Shown here: piece after piece, positions 20,363 to 27,692 of the stretch
Numbering within the stretch: the first letter of the stretch is position 1
How the letters are laid out: each line of letters opens with the position of its first letter
Origin: JBOGOC01 sp050747525
Lineage (GTDB): Bacteria; Acidobacteriota; Polarisedimenticolia; JACPZX01; DASXTC01
DNA: 64,000 nt
NCBI GenBank assembly: GCA_050747525.1
Contig: JBOGOC010000086.1
Coordinates: 25,679-89,678, forward strand
Reading direction: 5' to 3'
Made by a program: the position numbers and the translations under genes
The notes under the pieces: model-generated
Database searches by the model: none
What the model was told of the DNA's origin: nothing
Seen by the model: the letters and a program-made list of their open reading frames with translations, nothing else

Positions 20363-21163
20363 CTAGTTATTCGGCCAGCGAGGGCTCGTCAGCTGGATTC
20401 GCCAGACGGGCCCCGTCGGATACAGCGGTCCCTCGAACCTCACGAACGCCGGCACGTCGTCCATGAGGATCCAGACATGCTCGTCCGGCGGCATGCGCCC
20501 GAGCACCGTGGCGAAGAGCTCCAGCCAGATCCCGAGCTGTGGCTTCAGCACGTAATGGACCGCAGTCTTGGCCAGATCGCCGACCAGAACCTTCTGCTCG
20601 CCGGCCGGCGACACCGCCAGCTGGATGAGCCGGGGCTCGGGCGTGAAGGCCACGAAATGGACGGTCTCGCTCGCCCCCTTGGGGAGGTCCTTCACGACGC
20701 TGAGGAGCAGGCCGTTGTAGACGTCGGGGGGCAGCTCGAGCGTCCCCTCGAACACTGCCTCCCGTCCGGTCTTGTGGGGCGTTGACTTCACGCGGTACTT
20801 CCCGGTGGAGCGCTCCAGCGAGACCTCGATGTCCTCCGCGAACGCGGGCCCTCGCTGCAACATTCGATAGCTCTGCATCCTGTAGACGACTTGCTGGGTG
20901 AAGACCACCGACTCCTCGAGGACGGATCCATCCTTGAAGCGGAACACCATCCGTTTCTCGATCTCTTCACCCCGGGCGACCTGGATCAGATCACCTTCCG
21001 CCACCAGCCTCCCGTCGATGGAGCGCAACGCCAGAAAGCCGTGGAGGGAACCCTCGACGAAGCGCACCGGGACCGGGGCGGCCACCAGCGCGCCCATCGC
21101 CGCCCCGACGACCAGAGCGACGATCGACATTCTCACCAGCGATCTGGCTGTCCTCGCCATCAC
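20363..21163 (-). CDS. Hypothetical exported protein, last gene of the element B unit
   Basis: 266 aa; no family recognised with confidence. The N-terminus has an arginine-rich stretch then a hydrophobic segment (IVALVVGAAMGALVAAPVP), so signal peptide or anchor. The rest is beta-rich (GSLHGFLALRSIDGRLVAEGDLIQV, RVKSTPHKTGREAVFEGTLELP, WILMDDVPAFVRFEGPLYP) and resembles lipid-binding or DUF3108-like exported proteins only loosely. The GTG at 21163 or the ATG at 21160 can start it; both touch the stop of the EF-hand gene, so the two are translationally coupled. Confidence 0.6.
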   Translation of the reverse strand: MMARTARSLVRMSIVALVVGAAMGALVAAPVPVRFVEGSLHGFLALRSIDGRLVAEGDLIQVARGEEIEKRMVFRFKDGSVLEESVVFTQQVVYRMQSYRMLQRGPAFAEDIEVSLERSTGKYRVKSTPHKTGREAVFEGTLELPPDVYNGLLLSVVKDLPKGASETVHFVAFTPEPRLIQLAVSPAGEQKVLVGDLAKTAVHYVLKPQLGIWLELFATVLGRMPPDEHVWILMDDVPAFVRFEGPLYPTGPVWRIQLTSPRWPNN

Positions 21164-21916
21164 CTAGTTCACTCCGACGAACTCTGCGAGGCTGAGCTGG
21201 CCATCATGGTTGTCATCCAGACGCCAGAACGCCTTCTTGTCGCCGTGCCATTCGGGAAAGTCCAGCCGGCCGTTATGGTCTCGATCCAGTCCGCTGAAGA
21301 TCTGCTCGAGGTCGTCAGAGCGCTTGATGAACTCCTCGCGCTTCAGCTTGCGGTCCGCATTCGTGTCGAGCCGCGCGAATGACCGCTTGTCACCCTTCCA
21401 CTCGCTCCGAGAGAGCATGCCGTTGCCGTTCACGTCAAACACGTAGAACAGGGCTTTGCGTGCCTCGCTCACATTCAGGAACTCGCCGCGGCTCATCGCG
21501 CCGTCGTCGTTGCCATCGAGAGCGTCGAAGTCACTGCGATCGCCGTCCCATTCGCCGAGGGAGATCAGAGTGTTCCCATCGCGGTCGAGTCGCGTGAAGT
21601 GTGCATACTGGTCTTCAGGAAGACTAGCCGCGTTCGCATCCGTGTCCGAGCTGCGGCAAGATTCAACGTCGGCTCCTGACTCGGCGCCCGCGATCACTCC
21701 GTCTCCGTTCCTGTCGTGCATCGAGAAGGAGCGCTCACTGCCGTGCCACTCGGCTCGCGTGACCCTGCCATCGTTGTTGCGGTCGAGTCCCCTGAATCGC
21801 GTCGGCCAGTCCTTCCCGTTGTCGGCGTGATCCTTTACGGTGGCGCCCGACAGAAACGCCAGGGCGGCGATCAGAGAGATGCAGAAGGACCATTTCGAAG
21901 CTCTGCGTGGATCCAT
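21164..21916 (-). CDS. Exported multi-EF-hand calcium-binding protein
   Basis: 250 aa from the ATG at 21916 (GGAG 6 nt upstream). A hydrophobic signal segment covers residues about 8-25. Eight EF-hand-like loops can be counted: DRNNDGRVTRAEW, DRNGDGVIAGAE, DRDGNTLISLGEW, DGNDDGAMSRGEF, DVNGNGMLSRSEW, DTNADRKLKREEF, DRDHNGRLDFPEW and DDNHDGQLSLAEF. Several have a full set of D/N and E/D calcium ligands; the sixth lacks the central Gly. Likely a periplasmic calcium buffer or sensor. It lies 43 bp after the small membrane protein gene and probably shares its promoter (element B). Confidence 0.85.
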   Translation of the reverse strand: MDPRRASKWSFCISLIAALAFLSGATVKDHADNGKDWPTRFRGLDRNNDGRVTRAEWHGSERSFSMHDRNGDGVIAGAESGADVESCRSSDTDANAASLPEDQYAHFTRLDRDGNTLISLGEWDGDRSDFDALDGNDDGAMSRGEFLNVSEARKALFYVFDVNGNGMLSRSEWKGDKRSFARLDTNADRKLKREEFIKRSDDLEQIFSGLDRDHNGRLDFPEWHGDKKAFWRLDDNHDGQLSLAEFVGVN

Positions 21917-21959
21917 CACACTCTCCTCATGAGGCGGCGTAAGGCTTCATCGAAGGTCG

Positions 21960-22208
21960 TCACTGCTTGTCCGAGATGGTTCCCTGGGTGGACTTGGATT
22001 GTCCGAGGACCAGCAACGCGAGCCCGCTGAGCAGCGCGATGCCGCCCACGATGGGAGGCATGAGCAGCGTGCTGGTCTTCAGGGTGGTGACCTGCCGTGG
22101 GCCTGGATCGAGGGCCGTCCCGCGAATCTTGTGGATGATGCCCTGGTAGGTCAGAATCATGACGCCCACAGCCATGAGAAAGCCGGCCAGGAGTGTTCTT
22201 GCTTTCAT
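21960..22208 (-). CDS. Small two-helix membrane protein, paralogue of the one at 27283
   Basis: 82 aa with two hydrophobic segments (TLLAGFLMAVGVMILTY; PPIVGGIALLSGLALLVLG) around a short basic/polar loop containing RQVTTLKTSTLLMPP. The layout and the P-hydrophobic-GG second helix match the protein at 27283-27513, so the two look like paralogues. GAGGAG precedes the ATG by 8 nt. It is preceded by element B and by a leftover tail of an M48 protease gene, which mirrors the gene order at 27.3-29.3 kb. Function unknown; probably envelope stress. Confidence 0.75.
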   Translation of the reverse strand: MKARTLLAGFLMAVGVMILTYQGIIHKIRGTALDPGPRQVTTLKTSTLLMPPIVGGIALLSGLALLVLGQSKSTQGTISDKQ

Positions 22209-22220
22209 GTCAGTGTCTCC

Positions 22221-22292
22221 TCAAGACCCTTCGTGCCTGGATCCCGGAGCGATGAACAGCGCATAGAAGACATGCTCGTCCGTCAGCAGCTT
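22221..22292 (-). pseudogene. M48 peptidase 3'-end remnant in the leader of the small membrane protein gene
   Basis: Translating the minus strand gives KLLTDEHVFYALFIAPGSRH followed shortly by a stop. The intact M48 gene at 27693-29240 encodes RALPDEHVIYALFIAPAADY near its C-terminus. The match, plus the same downstream neighbour type, shows that a duplicated M48 gene has been deleted down to about 24 codons between promoter element B and the next gene. Confidence 0.7.
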
Positions 22293-22308
22293 GCCTGAAC
22301 CAGGCGCT

Positions 22309-22379
22309 TTACACCTTCGCACGGCAAACGTCAGCCGAACGTCGGGTCGCACCTGAATCCGTCTGTCAGAATCCCTGAC
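22309..22379 (-). promoter_or_regulatory. Stress-island promoter element B
   Basis: From 22379 on the minus strand: GTCAGGGATTCTGA, ATTCAGGTG ending at position 30, CGACCCGAC, 15 nt, GCCGTGCGAAGGTGTAA. Exact spacing as in the other copies. It drives the small membrane/EF-hand unit (start 101 bp away across the M48 remnant) and is divergent from element G. Confidence 0.75.
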
Positions 22380-22463
22380 GGCGTGAGAGAGTCCTGAGAG
22401 ATAGAGAGCCTCGGAGAGGGTGAGCACTCGCAGGCCTGTCGGCTCAGGGCTCACGGCACGTCC

Positions 22464-22534
22464 GTCAGGTGTTCCCACCCGCGGATTCAGGCGAGGCCCG
22501 ACACTCGGCCGTGCTGCGCCGTGTCATCGTTGTG
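22464..22534 (+). promoter_or_regulatory. Stress-island promoter element G (plus strand)
   Basis: GTCAGGTGTTCCCA, GATTCAGGCG ending at position 30, AGGCCCGAC, 15 nt, GCCGTGTCA. Same spacing as the minus-strand copies but in the opposite orientation and pointing to the gene at 22578, 44 bp on. This is the best evidence that the element is a directional promoter and not just a tandem repeat. Confidence 0.75.
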
Positions 22535-22577
22535 ATCCCAGCCAGAGCGCTGGCTCGTTATGTGAAGGTATCCGAAA

Positions 22578-22997
22578 ATGCGACCTCGAGAACCCGCGGC
22601 TGAAGGTCCGGACCCCCTGGAAGACTTGCGCCTGCTGCTCGCCGAACCCGGCAAGCCGCTGAGCGCTCACTCTTTGCTCTTGACCCTGAGCCGTATCCTG
22701 AGCCTTTCCCGCAACGAGGCGAAGCTGCAGCGTGGCGAGGGGTACATGTCGGAAGTGCTCGAGAAATGGCCACGCTGGAATCGTCAGGTGGCCACAATGC
22801 GGTCAGAGACCATGAACTCCCGGCTGAGCGTTGATCGTCGGGTCGCCTGCATCCTTAGGTCGCTGCCCAGGTCAGGGATCGTCGAGAAGCTTCCTTCCTT
22901 CGTGCAGCAGTGGATGCAGGCGCTCGCCGGGATCCGCCGGCGGGAGTCGACCCTTCTTCAGAGGGCGTTCACTCTCGATCTTGGAGGCGAAGCTTGA
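22578..22997 (+). CDS. Hypothetical protein upstream of the desaturase
   Basis: 139 aa, charged and mostly helical, without signal peptide or membrane segment (LEDLRLLLAEPGKPLSAHSLLLTLSRILSLSRNEAKLQ...). I do not recognise the family. It starts 44 bp after element G; AAGG lies about 10 nt before the ATG. Its stop is 31 nt before the proposed desaturase start, so they should be one transcript. Possibly a regulator or partner of the desaturase; nothing in the sequence proves that. Confidence 0.6.
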   Translation: MRPREPAAEGPDPLEDLRLLLAEPGKPLSAHSLLLTLSRILSLSRNEAKLQRGEGYMSEVLEKWPRWNRQVATMRSETMNSRLSVDRRVACILRSLPRSGIVEKLPSFVQQWMQALAGIRRRESTLLQRAFTLDLGGEA

Positions 22998-23028
22998 CCG
23001 GCTCCGCTTCGGGGAGTGTGAGAAAGAG

Positions 23029-24141
23029 GTGCCTTCCGAGGAGTTGAACGCGACTGTCTCCCGGCCAGATACGCGTGGAGACGTACTGGTGACGAAGCCC
23101 TGGATGAAGGTGATCGCGGAACACCGGAAGCCGACGCTGCGGCGCAGCGTATGGCAGATCGTGAACACCCTTGCCTCGTACTTCGCTCTCTGGGGGCTGA
23201 TGATCTGGACCGTCGAGGTTTCCTACGGGGTGACGCTGGCGCTTGCCGTCGTTGCGGCCGGGTTCCTGGCGCGCACCTTCATCATTTTTCATGATTGCGG
23301 ACACGGTTCCTTCTTCGGATCCCGCCGCGCCAACGATGGCCTGGGGTTCATCACGGGCGTCCTGACGTTCACACCGTACGGCCAATGGCGGTATCTGCAC
23401 GCGCTGCATCACGCGACCTCCGGCGACCTGGATCGGCGAGGCCCGGGCGACATCTGGACGTTGACGGTGCAGGAGTATCTCGAGGCCTCCAGGGGGAAGC
23501 GCTTTGCCTATCGCCTGGCCAGGAATCCCTTCGTGCTGTTCGTCCTCGCGCCGTTCTACGTGTTCCTGATCCAGCATAGATTCCCATCGCGCCTGGTGAA
23601 GAAGCGGGATCGCAGGGAGGTGCACTGGACGAACGCGGCGCTCCTGGCGATCGTGCTCCTGATGAGTCTGACCATCGGCCTCAAGGCGTACCTGCTCATT
23701 CAATTTCCCGTGATCATGTTTGCCGGGGTGGTGGGAGTCTGGCTGTTCTACATCCAGCATCAGTTCGAAGGCGTCTATTGGGAAAGGCGCGCGAAGTGGC
23801 GGTTTACTGATGCGGCCCTCCGCGGCAGCTCCTTCTACAGGCTGCCCAAGGTCCTGCAGTGGTTCACCGGCAACATAGGATTTCACCACATTCATCACCT
23901 GAGCCCCGCCATACCGAACTACAACCTCGAGAAGTGCCACAAGGGGGACCTGATGTTTCAGAGCGTCAAGCAGGTCACGCTCTGGTCCGGCATGAGGGCA
24001 CTCTCGTTCCGCCTCTGGGATGAGCGACGCAAGGAGCTCGTGGGTTACGGAGCCCTTCGCCGCAGAAGGGCTTCGCGGGCTGAGTCCGAAGGGTCAAGTC
24101 AATTCAGGGAATTCCTGAAACCCGGGTCGGGAATAACCTGA
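23029..24141 (+). CDS. Membrane fatty-acid desaturase (DesA/omega-6 type)
   Basis: Introduces double bonds into membrane acyl chains using a di-iron centre. The three histidine boxes are present: HDCGH (in IIFHDCGHGSFF), HALHH (in WRYLHALHHATSG) and HHIHH (in IGFHHIHHLSP). Hydrophobic segments flank them as expected. About 370 aa from the proposed GTG at 23029; the frame is open further upstream but that part overlaps the preceding gene and looks non-coding. A TTG at 22981 is an alternative. Placed behind element G, it suggests that membrane fluidity is part of the same stress response. Confidence 0.85.
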   Translation: MPSEELNATVSRPDTRGDVLVTKPWMKVIAEHRKPTLRRSVWQIVNTLASYFALWGLMIWTVEVSYGVTLALAVVAAGFLARTFIIFHDCGHGSFFGSRRANDGLGFITGVLTFTPYGQWRYLHALHHATSGDLDRRGPGDIWTLTVQEYLEASRGKRFAYRLARNPFVLFVLAPFYVFLIQHRFPSRLVKKRDRREVHWTNAALLAIVLLMSLTIGLKAYLLIQFPVIMFAGVVGVWLFYIQHQFEGVYWERRAKWRFTDAALRGSSFYRLPKVLQWFTGNIGFHHIHHLSPAIPNYNLEKCHKGDLMFQSVKQVTLWSGMRALSFRLWDERRKELVGYGALRRRRASRAESEGSSQFREFLKPGSGIT

Positions 24142-24189
24142 CGCGTGGATTCACGCCCACCGGGTGAAGCAGGGATAGAATTGGCACAT

Positions 24190-25764
24190 ATGACCCCTGT
24201 CCGGCGACCCGGAGTGCTCCTGATCGAGCCCGACATCAACCCGGTCACCCGTCGCTTCAGCCTCCCGAACATCGCGAACTATCCTCCGCTCCCGCAGGCA
24301 CGGCTCGCCGGCCAGCTCGAGCAAGCGGAGTCCGTGGAAATCGCGGATCTCCGTATCGCGGGCGAAAAGGAGCGACTGCTGGAGCGGATCCGCCGCGATC
24401 CGCCCGGCCTCGCGGGGATCTCTCTCACCTTCACGTCGAACGGGGACGAAGCCATCGAGGTGGCCGCGGCAATCCGACGCGTCTCCCCCGCGACCACCAT
24501 CGTCCTCGGAGGGACCGCTCCCTCGGAAGATCCCGCGTCATTCTGGGATTCGGCAACGGATCTGATCTGCTTCCGTAACGGAGACGCCCCCTTTGCGGCG
24601 CTGGCCGCCGAGATTCGCGAAGCGGGGCGGGCCCCGGCGCGATTCCCCGGCTTCTTCCATCGCGACGATGGGCGCTGGGTCCTCGATCCGGGCCCCCCCG
24701 CAGCGCCCCTGGCGAGCCTGAGACCCTACGCCTGGCATCTTCTTCCCAAACGCTACTGGCGCGAATACTTTCAAGGTCTGCGGCCCACCGGAATGGGCCA
24801 GACGAGCGAGGGGTGCCCCTACGATTGCACCTTCTGCTCCGTCTGGAAGACGCACGGGCGAAAGGTGTCGGTGGCTTCTCTCACGAACGTGCAGCACGAC
24901 TTCGTTTCCCTGCCCGGCGCCATCCGCGCCTTCTTCTTCGCGGACGACATCTGGATGCAGGCCAGCGAGCGGCAGATCCAGGAACTTTACGATCCGCTCC
25001 TGGAATGGATGGCCTCGGACTTCCTTCCGCGCCGTCGCGATTTCTGGTTGACGGTGGAGACCCGGACGGATCTCTACCTGCGCCAGGAACCCCGCTTCAA
25101 GGCGTGGATCCGGCGCGGGGGACTGAAGAGAATCCTGTTCGGCGTCGAGGCGGTGACGGACGAGCAGCTCAGGAGCTTCAGCAAGCGCAACAGTGTCGAC
25201 AAGAATACCGAGGCGATCCGTCGTGCCGCGGAGGCCGGAGCTGTCGTGACGGCGCAGTTCGTCATCCCGTGCGACGCGACGCGCGCCTACTTCGACGAGA
25301 TGGTCCGGTTCCTGGAGATCCATCGGCGCTGGATCAGGACGTCCAACTTCACCGTCGCGACCCCGCTTCCCGGGACCGACCTCTACACGGAATCCCTGAA
25401 GGAGTCTCCGGAGCTGGCCGACAGGAAAGCGATCTCGCACCCGGCCTTCTCGCTCTTCACCGCACTGACGCCCACCCACCTCGACGTCCGCGAATTCTAC
25501 GAGCAGGTGGCGCGGGTGTTCCGGGCCGCGAACCAGGTGCGCTTCAGCCGCAGCGCCGCGCGGCAGGTCTTCCGTATGGTGGTTCAATCTCCCTGGCTGA
25601 TTCGCCGCCTGACCAGGGCCCCGATGGCCCTGCGCGCACTGACCGATCCGGGCACCTTCCTCGATGTCCACCGGCTGGTCCAGGGTGACCGTCTCCTCCG
25701 ACCGCGTCCGCTGGCCTCGCGGGACCCCGGCCGCATCACGGACGCCCGAGGAGCCCCGTCTTGA
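24190..25764 (+). CDS. B12-binding-domain radical SAM protein
   Basis: 524 aa from the ATG at 24190 (a GTG 45 nt upstream is possible; neither has a strong ribosome site). Residues about 5-150 look like a cobalamin-binding domain (VLLIEPDINPVTRRFSLPN..., TIVLGGTAPSEDP). The radical SAM cluster motif SEGCPYDCTFCSVWK (CxxxCxxC) is near residue 215, with GGLKRILFGVEAVTDEQL in the barrel. The C-terminal about 100 residues are helical and basic. Such enzymes methylate or rearrange unactivated carbons in lipid, hopanoid or natural-product pathways; the substrate here is unknown. It overlaps the convergent next gene by 29 bp. Confidence 0.8.
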   Translation: MTPVRRPGVLLIEPDINPVTRRFSLPNIANYPPLPQARLAGQLEQAESVEIADLRIAGEKERLLERIRRDPPGLAGISLTFTSNGDEAIEVAAAIRRVSPATTIVLGGTAPSEDPASFWDSATDLICFRNGDAPFAALAAEIREAGRAPARFPGFFHRDDGRWVLDPGPPAAPLASLRPYAWHLLPKRYWREYFQGLRPTGMGQTSEGCPYDCTFCSVWKTHGRKVSVASLTNVQHDFVSLPGAIRAFFFADDIWMQASERQIQELYDPLLEWMASDFLPRRRDFWLTVETRTDLYLRQEPRFKAWIRRGGLKRILFGVEAVTDEQLRSFSKRNSVDKNTEAIRRAAEAGAVVTAQFVIPCDATRAYFDEMVRFLEIHRRWIRTSNFTVATPLPGTDLYTESLKESPELADRKAISHPAFSLFTALTPTHLDVREFYEQVARVFRAANQVRFSRSAARQVFRMVVQSPWLIRRLTRAPMALRALTDPGTFLDVHRLVQGDRLLRPRPLASRDPGRITDARGAPS

Positions 25765-26311
25765 GGGTCTGGTTGGGTGGTCTGGCGCCCAGCCAGACGC
25801 CGAACAGGACGCGGGCGAAGTCGGCGCCGGCGATCGTGCCTCTGGTCTCGCCCCTGATTTCCACGACGACACCTTTCCCGGGCAGGTAAGTCAGCATCAT
25901 CTCGTCTCCCGTTCTGACGGTGTCCGGCATCCATGCGTGAAGCGTTGCGATGCGATCCTGCAGAGCGGCGAAATCGTCGTTTGCCTTGAAGCACTCATCC
26001 CACTCCTTGAGCATCCTTGTGCGGCCGACAGGGCGGAGGAACACAAAGACGAGCCGCTTCGGGAGCTCGGCACGGAGGATGGCGCCGGCATCGGCAGACT
26101 CAGCCTCCAGGTAGAGTCCCGCGACGTACACCTTGATCTTGAGCCATGTCGCCTCGCGCAGGCCCATCCCATTGAGCACGAGTGTCGACTCATCGATGGT
26201 TGTCTGGTCGGGCAGGGTGATTCCGGCCAGCTGCCCGGCCCATGCAGGCGACGTGAGGCACGCCGTCAGGAACGCCGCGAGCGCCGTTCGCGCACCGGGT
26301 GAGCAACTCAT
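25736..26311 (-). CDS. Exported chalcone-isomerase-like protein
   Basis: 191 aa with a signal peptide (MSCSPGARTALAAFLTACLTSPAWAG) and the CHI-like fold markers LNGMGLREATWLKIKVYVAGLYLE, RLVFVFLRPVGRTRMLKEWDE and GKGVVVEIRGETRGTIAGADFARVLFGVWLG. Bacterial members are periplasmic, probably lipid or fatty-acid binding, and not flavonoid enzymes. GGGAG lies 8 nt before the ATG. It sits behind the terminator of the glycine-zipper lipoprotein gene, so it may be transcribed by read-through or from a promoter not seen. Confidence 0.8.
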   Translation of the reverse strand: MSCSPGARTALAAFLTACLTSPAWAGQLAGITLPDQTTIDESTLVLNGMGLREATWLKIKVYVAGLYLEAESADAGAILRAELPKRLVFVFLRPVGRTRMLKEWDECFKANDDFAALQDRIATLHAWMPDTVRTGDEMMLTYLPGKGVVVEIRGETRGTIAGADFARVLFGVWLGARPPNQTLKTGLLGRP

Positions 26312-26328
26312 GGACCCGGCTCCCCATG

Positions 26329-26358
26329 AAAAGAGGCCCCGGGGGGTTGCCCGGGGCC
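26329..26358 (-). terminator. Rho-independent terminator of the glycine-zipper lipoprotein gene
   Basis: On the minus strand a perfect 9-bp GC stem (GGCCCCGGG/CCCGGGGCC, 26335-26358) with a 6-nt loop is followed by TCTTTTC. It lies 12 bp past the stop of the gene ending at 26370. Confidence 0.8.
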
Positions 26359-26369
26359 CAATGAGCGTG

Positions 26370-27038
26370 CTACGAGCGAGCCACCTGGTGGGGGAGCTGG
26401 ATCGACTGCTCGAGCCTGATCCCGAACGGGGTGTCAGCCGGAATGATCGCCTGCTCCCTTTCCCTTCCCATCACCACGGCTGTTCCGACGCCGCCGCCGA
26501 CGATGGCGCCGATCACCGCGCCTTTGGTGTCCTTCCCCAGGATGCGCCCGAGCAACGCGCCGCCCGCCGCGGACCCACCGATAATCGCCGTGTTGCGGCC
26601 CTTCTTGGATGCGCTGACTTCCTGGAAGGAGCCCACGATGTGGGTCCGATATCCGGTTGCCAGCCTGAGCGTACCGAATGACACGGCGAGCGTCGCCTTG
26701 CCCGCGCCTTTGGGGGCCGGCGAAGCGTCCGTGACCTTTCCTTCGATCGTGCTGCCGGCGGGGATCACTTCGCGATTCTCCACCACGATGGGCTCCACGA
26801 CCGTGGCCGTGAAGGCATCACCCGCGTTGCTCGTCTCCGAGCTCAGCGTCGTGTCGAGCGCCAGCATCAGCTCGGTGCCGGCCGGTATGTCGACCATGTG
26901 AGCCTGCGGCGTCGTGGCCGCAGGCTGATACGCTGTGGAGCCTGACTGAGTCGACTCGACCTGCGCCTGGTCAATCCCCCCACAGGCGGCCAGGAGGATC
27001 CCGGCAGCCAGACAGGTCATTAAGTGAAGCGGCTTCAT
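26370..27038 (-). CDS. Glycine-zipper lipoprotein
   Basis: 222 aa. The ATG at 27038 starts a lipoprotein signal (MKPLHLMTCLAAGILLAACGG, lipobox LAAC, Cys 19). A beta-rich domain follows (DIPAGTELMLALDTTLSSETSNAGDAF, VIPAGSTIEGKVTDA). Next comes a glycine-zipper segment (GGSAAGGALLGRILGKDTKGAVIGAIVGGGVGTAVV) and a conserved tail (IPADTPFGIRLEQSIQLP). Probably anchored at the outer membrane and involved in envelope integrity. Element C ends 86 bp upstream; an intrinsic terminator follows the stop. A broken paralogue lies at 35261-35744. Confidence 0.85.
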   Translation of the reverse strand: MKPLHLMTCLAAGILLAACGGIDQAQVESTQSGSTAYQPAATTPQAHMVDIPAGTELMLALDTTLSSETSNAGDAFTATVVEPIVVENREVIPAGSTIEGKVTDASPAPKGAGKATLAVSFGTLRLATGYRTHIVGSFQEVSASKKGRNTAIIGGSAAGGALLGRILGKDTKGAVIGAIVGGGVGTAVVMGREREQAIIPADTPFGIRLEQSIQLPHQVARS

Positions 27039-27123
27039 TGAACACCTCTCATGGACAGTCAAGACATTGATGCTTCCAGACACGACCGGAGGCGGGCGGC
27101 ACCTTCCCGCCTGCCCCTGCGTT

Positions 27124-27194
27124 GTACACCTTCGCACAGGGCATGGTTGTCGCACGTCGGGCCGCACCTGAACTGGCCCGTGAGAATCCCTGAC
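27124..27194 (-). promoter_or_regulatory. Stress-island promoter element C
   Basis: From 27194 on the minus strand: GTCAGGGATTCTCA, GTTCAGGTG ending at position 30, CGGCCCGAC, 15 nt, CCTGTGCGAAGGTGTAC. This copy is nearest to consensus. It is upstream of the glycine-zipper lipoprotein gene. Confidence 0.75.
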
Positions 27195-27282
27195 GGGGAC
27201 AAACGTGCAGACGAAGCGGGAGAGCGAGGAAAGGGGGCTGCGCGCCGGGTCGCAGTGGAGACGGGCGCGCAGCTACAGAAAG

Positions 27283-27513
27283 TCAGCTGACCGACAGCTT
27301 CTTCATGGGAGCGAGCAGCAGGAGACCGCCGGCTGCGATCGCCACGACACCGGCCCAAAGGGGAATATTCACGGTCTCCTTGTCCTTGACGGAGAATTCG
27401 ATTGGACCCACCGTCGCATTATGGGATTCCTTGGTGAAGCTGAACTTGCCTATGGCCAGACCCAGAACACCGGCAAGGATCAGGCCGATCGCCAGAAGCT
27501 TGATTGCGCTCAT
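27283..27513 (-). CDS. Small two-helix membrane protein
   Basis: 76 aa; two hydrophobic segments (LLAIGLILAGVLGLAIG; PLWAGVVAIAAGGLLLLAP) joined by a polar loop (SHNATVGPIEFSVKDKETVNI). Paralogue-like to the protein at 21960-22208. GAGGAGG lies 7 nt before the ATG. Third gene of the M48 protease unit driven by element D; 12 bp from the preceding stop. Function unknown. Confidence 0.75.
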   Translation of the reverse strand: MSAIKLLAIGLILAGVLGLAIGKFSFTKESHNATVGPIEFSVKDKETVNIPLWAGVVAIAAGGLLLLAPMKKLSVS

Positions 27514-27525
27514 CCCGGTTCCTCC

Positions 27526-27675
27526 TCAGGCAATTCTTCGTCCCTGGATGACACGGAGCAGCACCACCACGATCGCGATCACCAGCAACAGGTGAACGAA
27601 ACCACCCGCCGTGTACGACGTGACAAGACCAAGAAGCCAGAGGATAACCAGAACAAGTACGAGGGTCGTAAACAT
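27526..27675 (-). CDS. lmo0937-family small membrane protein (49 aa)
   Basis: Very short gene found by reading the gap between the M48 and two-helix genes. The product begins MFTTLVLVLVILWLLGLVTS, continues YTAGGFVHLLLVIAIVVVLL and ends RVIQGRRIA. This is the typical lmo0937-family pattern, with two short helices, a GGF-H turn and a basic RVIQGRR end. AAGGAG precedes the ATG. It lies 17 bp after the M48 stop, so it is co-transcribed. These proteins are common in stress operons; their function is unknown. Confidence 0.85.
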   Translation of the reverse strand: MFTTLVLVLVILWLLGLVTSYTAGGFVHLLLVIAIVVVLLRVIQGRRIA

Positions 27676-27692
27676 GTTATTTCTCCTTGCGG

